Below, one piece after another: positions 9,525-19,361 of a DNA stretch of 64,000 nucleotides (position 1 is the stretch's first letter; the number at the start of each line of letters is the position of its first letter). A model generated the notes under the pieces. It saw only the letters and a program-made list of their open reading frames with translations. It did no database searches and had not been told where the DNA came from. The position numbers were made by a program, and so were the translations under genes. The stretch is from Cycloclasticus sp. (lineage in GTDB: Bacteria > Pseudomonadota > Gammaproteobacteria > Methylococcales > Cycloclasticaceae), in NCBI GenBank assembly GCA_002700385.1, contig PADC01000008.1:102485-166484 (forward strand), given 5' to 3'.

Positions 9525-10727
9525 ATGAAAGACTCATTAACCGTCAACGTCGGCTCTGTTTTAATTGGTCATCAACACCCTGTTGTCATTCAATCCATGA
9601 CTAATACAGACACGGCTGATATACATAACACAGTCAAGCAGGTCTATGAATTAGCAAAAGCAGGCTCTGAGCTTGTTAGAATAACGGTTAACTCAGAAGC
9701 TGCGGCATCCGCAGTCAGCACCATTAGGCAGAAACTTGATGCCTTAGGTTGTGATGTTCCCTTGGTAGGCGATTTTCATTTTAATGGCCATAAATTACTC
9801 GAAAAATACCCAGATTGCGCACAAGCCCTAGCGAAATATCGAATTAACCCCGGCAATGTGGGGCGTGGTAGTAAACGCGATCCTCAGTTTGCTCAAATGA
9901 TTGAGTTTGCTATTCAATACGATAAACCGATACGCATTGGGGTTAACTGGGGAAGCCTTGATCAATCCGTGTTAGCTCGCCTTATGGATGAAAATTCTAA
10001 AGCCAGTACACCGCGTGACTCCGTAGCCGTGATGCACGATGCTGTTATAACCTCTGCCCTTGAAAGCGCCAAAAAAGCGGAAGAAATAGGCTTGCCCAAA
10101 GATAAAATTATTTTATCTTGTAAAATGAGTGGCGTCCAAGATCTGATCTCGGTGTATCAAGACCTCGCCGCTCGCTGCGATTACCCTCTGCACCTTGGCT
10201 TAACAGAGGCCGGTATGGGTAGCAAAGGAATTGTCTCATCCACTGCAGCGTTAGCTGTTCTACTGCAGCAAGGTATTGGTAATACAATTCGAATCTCTTT
10301 AACACCAGAACCCGGTGGTGATCGATGCCAAGAAGTTGTTGTGGCTCAAGAAATTTTACAATCGATGGGAATTCGCTCATTTACCCCAGCCGTTATTTCT
10401 TGCCCAGGTTGTGGCCGTACAACAAGCGACTATTTCCAACAATTAGCACAAGATATTCAATCATACCTGCGCCATAAAATGCCTGAATGGAAAACCCAAT
10501 TTGCCGGTGTAGAGAATATGAAAGTCGCCGTTATGGGATGCGTAGTGAACGGCCCTGGTGAAAGTAAAAATGCTGATATCGGTATCAGTTTACCTGGCAC
10601 AGGCGAAAAACCTGTCGCACCCGTGTACATAGATGGACAGAAAAACGTGACCTTAAAAGGAAACGATATAGCCGAACAATTTCAAAAAATTGTTGAACGC
10701 TATGTTATTGATACCTATCAACAGTAA
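9525..10727 (+). CDS. ispG: (E)-4-hydroxy-3-methylbut-2-enyl-diphosphate synthase
   Basis: [29 protein letters not shown] 4Fe-4S motif, [11 protein letters not shown]. Confidence 0.96.
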   Translation: MKDSLTVNVGSVLIGHQHPVVIQSMTNTDTADIHNTVKQVYELAKAGSELVRITVNSEAAASAVSTIRQKLDALGCDVPLVGDFHFNGHKLLEKYPDCAQALAKYRINPGNVGRGSKRDPQFAQMIEFAIQYDKPIRIGVNWGSLDQSVLARLMDENSKASTPRDSVAVMHDAVITSALESAKKAEEIGLPKDKIILSCKMSGVQDLISVYQDLAARCDYPLHLGLTEAGMGSKGIVSSTAALAVLLQQGIGNTIRISLTPEPGGDRCQEVVVAQEILQSMGIRSFTPAVISCPGCGRTTSDYFQQLAQDIQSYLRHKMPEWKTQFAGVENMKVAVMGCVVNGPGESKNADIGISLPGTGEKPVAPVYIDGQKNVTLKGNDIAEQFQKIVERYVIDTYQQ

Positions 10728-10765
10728 TATCTTGCTATTGACAGGTTTTTTTTAAAGCCTAACGG

Positions 10766-10790
10766 TTGAACCGGTTTATCACCGGTTCAA
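10766..10790. terminator. Bidirectional hairpin between convergent ispG and csp
   Basis: TTGAACCGG-TTTATCA-CCGGTTCAA, 9-bp perfect stem, between convergent stops. Confidence 0.6.
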
Positions 10791-10798
10791 GCCCATTA

Positions 10799-11014
10799 TT
10801 ACTCTAGGCCGGTAACTTCTTCTGCTTGAAGCCCCTTTTCACCTTTAGTAATTGTAAATTCAACAGCTTGGTTCTCTTTTAATGTACGAAAACCGTCTCC
10901 TTGAATTGCTCTAAAATGAACAAACACATCTTCCCCACCAGCATCTGGTTGAATAAAACCAAAGCCCTTTGAGTTATTAAACCACTTAACAATACCGCGA
11001 ACTCGTTCTGACAT
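10799..11014 (-). CDS. Cold-shock domain protein
   Basis: 71 aa; [31 protein letters not shown] motifs. Confidence 0.95.
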   Translation of the reverse strand: MSERVRGIVKWFNNSKGFGFIQPDAGGEDVFVHFRAIQGDGFRTLKENQAVEFTITKGEKGLQAEEVTGLE

Positions 11015-11178
11015 CTCTTTTCCTCTTCCAAAATAAATATAAAAACCAGATAGTTAGAAGACTTTATTACTGTTAATTATTAACTTCATCTAGACTATCA
11101 ACACCCTGAGTATACTAAAAGCTATAGAAATGTACTAACTTTTATTTACACACATCAATGCCACCAAACTAGCACTGC

Positions 11179-11964
11179 CTATGTAAACTCTTTTGCTTGA
11201 TTCCAAAGCGCTTCTAAATACATAGAGGAGCAATTCTCAATTTCTTCTCCTGATTCATTCAATAGTCGTTCAATATATGTAAACCGTTTAGTAAACCGTT
11301 CATTTGCTAATCGCAATGACCATTCCGGGCTAATTTCTAAATGTCGCGCCATATTGATGCAGCTAAAAAGAACATCACCCAGTTCTTCTTCGATACGTTG
11401 TTGATTGTGTTCTAACTTGATTTCTTCTTTGAGCTCCTCAATTTCTTCCTCCAGTTTTTCCATAACAGGGGGCAATTCTTTCCAATCAAAGCCGACTGAT
11501 GCTGCTTTTTTTTGTAACTTATAAGCTTGATTCATTGCTGGCTGGTTTGAACCGATACCACTTAAAATACCTTTTTCTTCATCATGTTCTACACGTTTAT
11601 ACCCTTCCCAGTCTTTTACTGACTCCTTGTCTGAAACTAAATCACTGCTAAATACATGAGGGTGACGTTGAATTAATTTATTACAAACACATTCAAGAAT
11701 ATCGGCAAACTCGAAGGCCTGACTTTCTTTGGCTAACTGCGCATGAAAAATCACATGAAACAGAAGATCACCCAGCTCCTCTTTTAAAGCCGAAAAATTT
11801 TTATGTTGTATAGCTTCTGCCACTTCATAAGCTTCTTCTATTGTATAAGGCGCAAGGCTGTCAAAATTTTGCTTGATATCCCAAGGGCAGCCCTTCTTTT
11901 CATCCCTGAGTTGAGTCATTATGTCCAACAACTCGTCTATTTTATTTTTAACATCGATATTCAT
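11179..11964 (-). CDS. mazG: Nucleoside triphosphate pyrophosphohydrolase MazG
   Basis: GCPWDIKQ, EEAYEVAEAI, EELGDLLFHVIFHA and second EEELGDVLFS motif. Confidence 0.95.
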   Translation of the reverse strand: MNIDVKNKIDELLDIMTQLRDEKKGCPWDIKQNFDSLAPYTIEEAYEVAEAIQHKNFSALKEELGDLLFHVIFHAQLAKESQAFEFADILECVCNKLIQRHPHVFSSDLVSDKESVKDWEGYKRVEHDEEKGILSGIGSNQPAMNQAYKLQKKAASVGFDWKELPPVMEKLEEEIEELKEEIKLEHNQQRIEEELGDVLFSCINMARHLEISPEWSLRLANERFTKRFTYIERLLNESGEEIENCSSMYLEALWNQAKEFT

Positions 11965-12051
11965 CTAGAGCACTTGTTTGTTGTGTTAAAGTTCCGCTAG
12001 CGTTGCCACCGGACCCTACGTTTTCTATTCGTTAAGTTTCATCTTTATTTT

Positions 12052-13281
12052 ATGTTAAATATCATTTGGTTAAGCTTTTTTTTCATTGCCTTTTTAACTG
12101 GCCTTTATCGCTTGGTCATGCTTGGTGATACCAATGTTTTTAATGACATCACACTGGCAACATTTACCTTATCTAAAACAGCCTTTGAAATTTCACTTGG
12201 CCTAACCGGCATTCTTTGTTTTTGGATGGGTGTCATGAAAATTGGCGAAAAAAGTGGTTTTATCGGGCATTTAACTCAGTTCCTAAACCCGTTTTTAAAA
12301 CGTTTAATGCCAGACGTCCCAGATAAACACCCTGCATACGGCGCTATGGTGATGAATTTATCCGCTAATATGCTTGGTTTGGACAATGCTGCAACACCGC
12401 TGGGTATAAAAACCATGCAACATTTACAGACACTCAACCCTCATAAAGAATCAGCCAGTAATGCGCAAATATTATTTTTGGTGATTAACACTTCTGCCGT
12501 CACCCTATTTCCGCTGACTATTTTTACATATCGCGCTCAACTGGGTGCTGCTAATCCCACCGACGTATTTATCCCCATTTTAATTGCCACTTATGCATCC
12601 ACTCTCGCTGGACTGTTAGCCGTTGCGAGCATTCAACGCATAAAACTCTATGATCCAGTTGTTCTTGGCTATTTGGCAGGCTTTAGCGCTATAGTCGCGT
12701 CCATTCTGTTTTATTTTGCTCAACTCGATCAAGTGACAATGCAACAACACTCTTCCTTGGTCAGCAATTTTATTATTTTTACTTTAATTATTGCCTTTAT
12801 GGCTGGTGCTGTAAAACAACGAATTAATGTCTACGAGGCTTTTATTGACGGCGCAAAAGAAGGTTTTCAAACAGCGGTAATGATTATTCCTTACCTTGTT
12901 GCCATGTTAGTGGCTATTGGTGTTTTTAGAGCCAGTGGCGCACTAGAAATAGCGTTAGATTTTTTTAAATCTTTGCTAACACACTATTCTATCGACAACC
13001 GCTTTGTTGATGCCTTACCCACTGCTTTTATGAAGCCACTAAGTGGCAGTGGTGCGCGCGCTATGATGATAGAAACCATGCAGACCCATGGCGCCGATTC
13101 TTTTGCTGGACGGCTTGCGTCCATTGTTCAAGGCAGCACAGAAACGACTTTTTATGTTTTAGCCGTTTATTTTGGCGCAGTTGGTATTAAAAAGGCGCGC
13201 CACGCCGTCGCTTGTGGTTTGTTTGCCGATTTCATCGGTATTTTCATCGCAATCCTTGTTGGCTATTTATTTTTTGCCTAA
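12052..13281 (+). CDS. Nucleoside-recognition/spore maturation (SpmA-SpmB-like) membrane protein
   Basis: 409 aa membrane protein; GAMVMNLSANMLGLDNAATPLGIKTMQ; PLSGSGARAMMIETM; QGSTETTFYVLAVYFG. Confidence 0.88.
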   Translation: MLNIIWLSFFFIAFLTGLYRLVMLGDTNVFNDITLATFTLSKTAFEISLGLTGILCFWMGVMKIGEKSGFIGHLTQFLNPFLKRLMPDVPDKHPAYGAMVMNLSANMLGLDNAATPLGIKTMQHLQTLNPHKESASNAQILFLVINTSAVTLFPLTIFTYRAQLGAANPTDVFIPILIATYASTLAGLLAVASIQRIKLYDPVVLGYLAGFSAIVASILFYFAQLDQVTMQQHSSLVSNFIIFTLIIAFMAGAVKQRINVYEAFIDGAKEGFQTAVMIIPYLVAMLVAIGVFRASGALEIALDFFKSLLTHYSIDNRFVDALPTAFMKPLSGSGARAMMIETMQTHGADSFAGRLASIVQGSTETTFYVLAVYFGAVGIKKARHAVACGLFADFIGIFIAILVGYLFFA

Positions 13282-13337
13282 TCTGGTTCATTGCTTTGTT
13301 AGAATACGCCCTTTATTTTTAATTTTTCAGTATTCAT

Positions 13338-14216
13338 ATGGCCAAAAATCGCCAATCGTTCTTTTCAAATTTTTACCCCATTCTTGGCAGGCTACCTTTT
13401 TTTGTACTTTACGCCCTCGCCTACCCCATCTATTTCATTGGGTATTATTTTGTTGAAAGAAAACGTAACGTTATCTATTCAAATATGGAAAATTCTTTTC
13501 CAACAATGCCTAAAAATGAGCTACGGCGATTGGCTAAACTGAATTTTAAACATTTGGTTTACGTGATGCTTGAAGCCATTAAAACCAGATACTTATCAGA
13601 AAAACAGATTCGCCAACGAATCATTTTAAAAAACCCTGAGATCATCGAACAGTTTGCCAAAAACAAACAGTCTGTTCTTATGTTAACGGCCCACCACTGT
13701 AATTGGGAATGGATTCTGGCAGGTTGTAGCTTGCAACTGTCTTTTCCTATTGATGTTGTCTACAAACCCTTACACGATCAAGTTGTTGATGAGTACATGA
13801 AAGTCTCACGCTCTCGTTTTAATGCGCGTCCTATACCCAATAAAAATGCCCTTATTGAGATTATGAAAAGGCGAAAAGAGGTGCGTGGTTTTGCGATGGT
13901 TGCTGACCAATCTCCTGTTAGAAAAGAGGAGAAGTATTGGACTACTTTTTTAAATCAGGAAAGTGCTTTTGCCGTTGGTGCTCAAAAAATTGCTCAGCTA
14001 ACCAAATACCCCGTTATTTTTGTTGGAATGAAACGATTAAGCCTTGGGCATTATGAAGTTTATTTTGAAGAATTAGCACAACCTCCCTACGAAAAGGAAG
14101 GCTATGACATCACTGAAAAATATGCGCGTGCGTCTGAAAAAATGATTCTAGAAGCGCCTGAAGATTGGATGTGGTCCAATCGAAAATGGAAAAGAAAACG
14201 CGGCATTTACGATTAA
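13338..14216 (+). CDS. Lipid A biosynthesis (LpxL/HtrB-type) acyltransferase
   Basis: LTAHHCNWEW HX4E-type motif, ADQSP, NRKWKRKRG C-terminus. Confidence 0.88.
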   Translation: MAKNRQSFFSNFYPILGRLPFFVLYALAYPIYFIGYYFVERKRNVIYSNMENSFPTMPKNELRRLAKLNFKHLVYVMLEAIKTRYLSEKQIRQRIILKNPEIIEQFAKNKQSVLMLTAHHCNWEWILAGCSLQLSFPIDVVYKPLHDQVVDEYMKVSRSRFNARPIPNKNALIEIMKRRKEVRGFAMVADQSPVRKEEKYWTTFLNQESAFAVGAQKIAQLTKYPVIFVGMKRLSLGHYEVYFEELAQPPYEKEGYDITEKYARASEKMILEAPEDWMWSNRKWKRKRGIYD

Positions 14217-14224
14217 CCACCCTT

Positions 14225-16192
14225 TTAACTGTCCATTTTCTTCGCAATAAACCCTGCTAACTCCTCAATCGTGGGGTAGTCAAAAAAGTCCGTCAACTCG
14301 ACAACATCTGGATACATTTCATCTATCTTTTCATGTATTTGCGCCAGCTTCAAAGAACTTGTGCCCATTTCAAAGATATTGTCATTCAGATGAATTTTTT
14401 GTTCTGCAACCACCGAATGACAGATGTCTAATAATGCTCTTTCTACTGAACTTCCTGCTGCGATATCGTCTGTTGACTGTGTTTCAGAAAGCTCTGTCAA
14501 TGCGGCCATGATTTCATTAAACTCACCGTCCATATATTGATCAGCCAACGCAAATCGTTGAACTTTACCGCTGGTTGTTTTAGGCACTTTTTTTATGGGT
14601 AAGACATGTGCCACATCGAGGCCCGATTTTTCATTCAACTGACGCCTCACATCAATCGTTGTTTGATAAAAGTCTTCTAATTCACCCCGATATAAAACAA
14701 AAACAACTAACTCATCAACCGCTTCTTCAGGGTTACGAATACCACAAACGATTACTTTACCCAATTCAATGCCATCGACATGTTCACAGATGGATTCAAG
14801 ATCCGGTGCAAAGTAGTTCTGGCCATTGACAATGATCAAGTCTTTCGTTCGACCTGTAATAACCAATTGCCCTTCGTTCATTAAGCCTTGATCGCCAGTA
14901 TCTAGCCATCCATCAACCGTGATCAGCTTTTTGTTCAAATCAGCTTCATGGTAATAACCTTTCGTTACATTTTCACCTTTAATATAAACTCGGCCCACAA
15001 CATTGTCGGCGACTGCATGCCCCTCTTTATCGACAATCGCTATGTCAGTGCCTGTAATCGCTTGACCCAGACGCACCAGTTCAATCGTTTGTTTACTCGC
15101 ATGATCGTGTATTTCAGCGGGTTGGCCTTCTGCAATTGACCCCCTCAATACATGAAGGGTAGAAAGCGGTTGTGCTAATTTGGGAAAACTAACAGCAAGA
15201 CAGGCTTCAGCCAAACCATAAACGGTGAACATCGCCGTTTCTCCTAGTCCAAAAGGCTTCATTACCGCATTAAATTCTCTGCACAAATCAGCTGAAATCG
15301 GTTCGGCTCCATTAAATATTAATCTGACATGTGATAAATCCAGCGACTCCTGAGTTTCAGGTTTAAAACGCTTCAATACGTGTTTATAACCAAAGTTAGG
15401 TGAGGAAAGGATTGTTGCTTTCTTTTCACTCGCTTTTTCTAGCCATAGACCCGGGCGTCGAACAAATAAATCTGTCGGCATCATAAACTGATTGATGTTG
15501 ACAAATAACGGTGTCAGGTGGAAACCAATAATGCCCAAATCATGTGTCAGTGGCATCCAGCTAAAAAAACTATCGCGTTCATCAAATGCACTGCATTCAA
15601 TAATGCCGTATAAATTCGTCACCAAATTTTTATGTGTTAAGACAACGCCCTTAGGGTCTCCTGTTGAACCAGAGGAAAATTGTATAAAAGACGTTTGCTC
15701 TGGCTGAATGGATGCGCACTGGCCTTGAGCACTCAATTCTTCTATGCGATCGAGCATAACCGCGTTTTGTTGAATTTTTTGATAGATTGACTCTTTTCCA
15801 TACTCGTCGGCATAGACTTTCAAGCGTTGTAGAGCCTTTATCGTTGTCGCAATATAGGGATTCTCCAGCTTTTCAAAGACATTAAAAACTTTTTGCCGAT
15901 GGCCATCACTGGTTCCAATCGCAATTGGGACAGCAACGATGCCACCGTACTGGCAGGCCCAAAATGTATCAATAAACTGCTCATTTTCAGCCAAATGAAT
16001 AATCAGTTCATCTCCTTCAGACGCACCTGTTTGCTGAATATGATGCAATAAACCCAAGGCTCTTTTTTTAAGCGCAGGGTAACTGACTTGCCGCTCTTTA
16101 TCTTGACCACTGATATAGGTAATGGTTTTACGGGTATCTTGGTTATTATCAAGCGCTTCGGTCAGCGTTTTAGGAAATTCATTCATGAGCAA
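14225..16192 (-). CDS. AMP-dependent acyl synthetase/ligase (FAAL-like) with C-terminal acyl carrier domain
   Basis: FSSGSTGDPKGVVLTHKNL, YGLAEACLAVSFP, LDTGDQG, TTSGKVQR; C-terminal carrier domain with DNIFEMGTSSLKLAQIHEKI. Confidence 0.9.
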   Translation of the reverse strand: MLMNEFPKTLTEALDNNQDTRKTITYISGQDKERQVSYPALKKRALGLLHHIQQTGASEGDELIIHLAENEQFIDTFWACQYGGIVAVPIAIGTSDGHRQKVFNVFEKLENPYIATTIKALQRLKVYADEYGKESIYQKIQQNAVMLDRIEELSAQGQCASIQPEQTSFIQFSSGSTGDPKGVVLTHKNLVTNLYGIIECSAFDERDSFFSWMPLTHDLGIIGFHLTPLFVNINQFMMPTDLFVRRPGLWLEKASEKKATILSSPNFGYKHVLKRFKPETQESLDLSHVRLIFNGAEPISADLCREFNAVMKPFGLGETAMFTVYGLAEACLAVSFPKLAQPLSTLHVLRGSIAEGQPAEIHDHASKQTIELVRLGQAITGTDIAIVDKEGHAVADNVVGRVYIKGENVTKGYYHEADLNKKLITVDGWLDTGDQGLMNEGQLVITGRTKDLIIVNGQNYFAPDLESICEHVDGIELGKVIVCGIRNPEEAVDELVVFVLYRGELEDFYQTTIDVRRQLNEKSGLDVAHVLPIKKVPKTTSGKVQRFALADQYMDGEFNEIMAALTELSETQSTDDIAAGSSVERALLDICHSVVAEQKIHLNDNIFEMGTSSLKLAQIHEKIDEMYPDVVELTDFFDYPTIEELAGFIAKKMDS

Positions 16193-16240
16193 TAAAATGT
16201 GTCATTGTAAAATTAAATCAAGCCGCGTATTTTATAAGCA

Positions 16241-16981
16241 TTAACCCATTTGCGGTAAATTTTCAGGATCAAATACGTAAAACAACGGCGAGCAACTTTT
16301 TGAACGCAGCATCATACAAGCGCTTACCTTTTCACCCACCTCTAGTTGAAAACAAGACCATTCTGACATCTCGCCATATTCATCGGGGCATTCCATTAAT
16401 GTATTTGGTTGCGTCAAACTAAATCCACATCGCGAGACGCCCATGCCAAGACCTCTTCCCGTTGCTTTAATAAACGCTTCTTTGCATGTCCATAAATTAA
16501 AAAAAGTTTGTTGACGCTGACTGTCCTCAACCGTCAACCAGGCCTGTTGTTCCCTGTCAGAAAAATTGCGCTTCACTAGGCCTTCCAAATTTTCTAAGAA
16601 ACGCCATTTTTCAATATCGATACCGACTTCTTGATTAAGTGTGATCGCCACGAGTGCCAGATCACCCGAATGAGATATATTGAATGATAACGACGAATCA
16701 TCAAGGTATGGTTTGCCAAATTGGGCGGCTTTAAAACTGATCTCAGCAGGACTTTTGTCCAGGTACATTGATAATAATCGCCTTAGTTGCGTTCGCATTG
16801 AAGTAGCAGATTTTCTGTGCACACCGTCTCTTAAACGATTTATTTTTGTCTTTTCCTCAACACTCAACCACTCCCAGTCTTCTTGCTTGATCGAATGATT
16901 AAGAGACATCTGCCATACGTGAACCTGCCCTTTTTTTAAACGGGGTATTGAATTTTCAAATTTTGGGGTAAAGCCCATCAT
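16241..16981 (-). CDS. 4'-phosphopantetheinyl transferase (Sfp-type)
   Basis: FNISHSGDLALVAI, VGIDIE, FNLWTCKEAFIKATGRGL (W-KEA motif). Confidence 0.93.
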   Translation of the reverse strand: MMGFTPKFENSIPRLKKGQVHVWQMSLNHSIKQEDWEWLSVEEKTKINRLRDGVHRKSATSMRTQLRRLLSMYLDKSPAEISFKAAQFGKPYLDDSSLSFNISHSGDLALVAITLNQEVGIDIEKWRFLENLEGLVKRNFSDREQQAWLTVEDSQRQQTFFNLWTCKEAFIKATGRGLGMGVSRCGFSLTQPNTLMECPDEYGEMSEWSCFQLEVGEKVSACMMLRSKSCSPLFYVFDPENLPQMG

Positions 16982-17027
16982 AATGAACTACTATAAAACT
17001 GAATGCTTAGTTTTAATTAAAACACGG

Positions 17028-19325
17028 ATGAACGACGAGTCAAAAAATAAAAAGAATCCCAAGCGTTATGCCTTAAGTCCGAACACTTATAAGTGGACGT
17101 ATTTTGCCATGAAAACCTTATTTAAGGTTTTCAGCTTAACTATCCGCACACATGGAAAAGAATCATCCTGGTTAGAAGGTGATATTTTTTTATTCAATCA
17201 CTTTGCCCGTTTTGAAACATTTATTCCGCAATATTTAATTTATGAAAAAACAAAGCATTTCTCTCGAACCATTGCGGCAAAAGAATTATTTTCAGGCCAT
17301 TTTTTTAGCCCATTTCTCATAAAACTCGGTGGCATTCCCAATAATACAGACGCCCTTCTTTATCGTGTGGCAAGAGACATTTTACATCAACATAAACTGA
17401 TTGCCTTTCCCGAAGGAGGCATTGTAAAAGATCGACAGATTCTTGATAAAAAAGGTCGCTACCGCATTTATTCTCGCTCACACAAAACACGTAGAAAATT
17501 GCATACCGGACCTGCCGTTATTGCGTTGGCTATTGCCATTTTTAAGCAAACCGTTCGTGATCTTCATCAGCAAGGCGACGATGATGTTTTATCATTATGG
17601 GCTGCTGATTTGGGCTTCAGCAGCACGGCAACACTTATAGAACTGTGCAACAAACCAACAGCGATCATCCCCTGCAATATTACTTTTTATCCTTTACGGG
17701 TCAGTAACAACGCACTCCACAGTCTTGCCCAGTTTTTTATGGATAATTTACATCGACGTTTTTCTGAAGAGTTATTAATCGAGGGGAATTTCTTATTAAA
17801 AGATACTGATATGGATATTTGTTTAGGTGAGCCCATCATCGTTGAAGACTATTGGACACGGATGGAGTCTAGTCTAACGACTGCATTTATAAAAAATTCA
17901 GATTTAGCTCTAAAGCAAATTTTAAGCAACGTTGACCAAGAAGGAGAATGGAGTCATTTTCTATTTAGACTCAGCTATCAACGCAATACGAATAAAATTC
18001 GTGATGACTACATGCACGCAATTTATGACAATGTGACGATTAACATCGCCCATATCGCCTCCACCTTGATTTTACATTTTGTTGATGAAGGAAGGACCCA
18101 TATCAAAAAGCGAACACTCCATCATCTCATTTACATCGCTATTAAAGCATTACAAAAACACCGTTCTCTTAATTTTCATAGAACCCTCAAAAATCCCTCT
18201 ATTTATCGCAACTTACTGATGGCAAAGAGCAAAACTTTTGATCGGTTTCTAAAAAGTGCCCACAAAGCAAAATTAATCGAGTCATCAGGGGCTTATTATC
18301 AATTTTCTAAAAACCTCGTCAATGAACACGATTTTGATAGCATTCGATACAAAAACCCCATAGTCGTTAATGCCAATGAAGTGTCCTCCATTCCCGAAGT
18401 AGAAACATCAATAAAAAACAGCTTGGCTTTCCAGTTTAACAAAGAGTCAAATCACTTTGCCGATTTACTGATCGAGGATGAGTTACTGGAATATCACTGG
18501 GATATCGAACAATTTAAAGGTGAAAAACACCAGACACTGAACCAGCAACAAATGCTTAGCGAGGACTCTGCTTTGCCTTATGTGTTAAAACCGGCTCATC
18601 ACAATGGCGAGTGCATCATCTTTATACATGGATTACTTTCAACCCCTGCTGAGTTGAGAGAACTGGCTGAAAAATTTGCAAATGAGGGCTTTATCGCTAT
18701 TGGTTGCCGTCTTAAAGGTCATGGTACATCACCATGGGACTTACATGAAAGAACATGGCAAGATTGGCGACAATCTGTACAACAAAGTATAAAAATTGCA
18801 CATTGCTATAGTCAAAATGTCCACTTGGTTGGTTTTTCAGGAGGCGGTCTGCTCGCACTACTAACTGCGGCCGACAGGCATATAAATATTGCCTCAGTAG
18901 TGGCTTGTTCAACGCCTATTTTTTTGAAAGACCCCTCGTTCAAACGTCTTAAAATCACCGATACAGCGAATAAAATAATAAAAAAATTCAGTGGATCTGA
19001 AGGTCTTTTAGTCTTTAAAAAAAATATCCCCGAACACCCACACATCAATTATCAACATATCCCTGTTTCAGCCGTCCATCAACTTATCATGTTGATTGAT
19101 CAAACGACCTGTCGGCTGAATAACATCAACTGCCCCGTATTATTGATACAAGGGGATAATGATCCTGTCGTTGATTCGAGCAGTTTTGCACACATTGCCA
19201 GAAAAATTCCTAAAGAGCGACTCTCTTATCAATGGGTCAGTTCAGACCGACATGGCATTTTGTTTGAAAATACGGGAATGAGCCAACAAAAAATCATCCG
19301 CTTTATCACCAAGCAGGCCAAATAG
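17028..19325 (+). CDS. PlsC-like acyltransferase fused to alpha/beta hydrolase
   Basis: N-terminal NHFARFETF and FPEGGIVKDR acyltransferase blocks; C-terminal FIHGLLSTPAELREL, GFSGGG nucleophile elbow, GDNDPVVD and DRHGILFE. Listed ORF begins at 16983; MNDESKNK at 17028 is a plausible start. Confidence 0.8.
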   Translation: MNDESKNKKNPKRYALSPNTYKWTYFAMKTLFKVFSLTIRTHGKESSWLEGDIFLFNHFARFETFIPQYLIYEKTKHFSRTIAAKELFSGHFFSPFLIKLGGIPNNTDALLYRVARDILHQHKLIAFPEGGIVKDRQILDKKGRYRIYSRSHKTRRKLHTGPAVIALAIAIFKQTVRDLHQQGDDDVLSLWAADLGFSSTATLIELCNKPTAIIPCNITFYPLRVSNNALHSLAQFFMDNLHRRFSEELLIEGNFLLKDTDMDICLGEPIIVEDYWTRMESSLTTAFIKNSDLALKQILSNVDQEGEWSHFLFRLSYQRNTNKIRDDYMHAIYDNVTINIAHIASTLILHFVDEGRTHIKKRTLHHLIYIAIKALQKHRSLNFHRTLKNPSIYRNLLMAKSKTFDRFLKSAHKAKLIESSGAYYQFSKNLVNEHDFDSIRYKNPIVVNANEVSSIPEVETSIKNSLAFQFNKESNHFADLLIEDELLEYHWDIEQFKGEKHQTLNQQQMLSEDSALPYVLKPAHHNGECIIFIHGLLSTPAELRELAEKFANEGFIAIGCRLKGHGTSPWDLHERTWQDWRQSVQQSIKIAHCYSQNVHLVGFSGGGLLALLTAADRHINIASVVACSTPIFLKDPSFKRLKITDTANKIIKKFSGSEGLLVFKKNIPEHPHINYQHIPVSAVHQLIMLIDQTTCRLNNINCPVLLIQGDNDPVVDSSSFAHIARKIPKERLSYQWVSSDRHGILFENTGMSQQKIIRFITKQAK

Positions 19326-19361
19326 CGTAAAATACCCTCTTCTTTTTAACACCCTTTTCCA

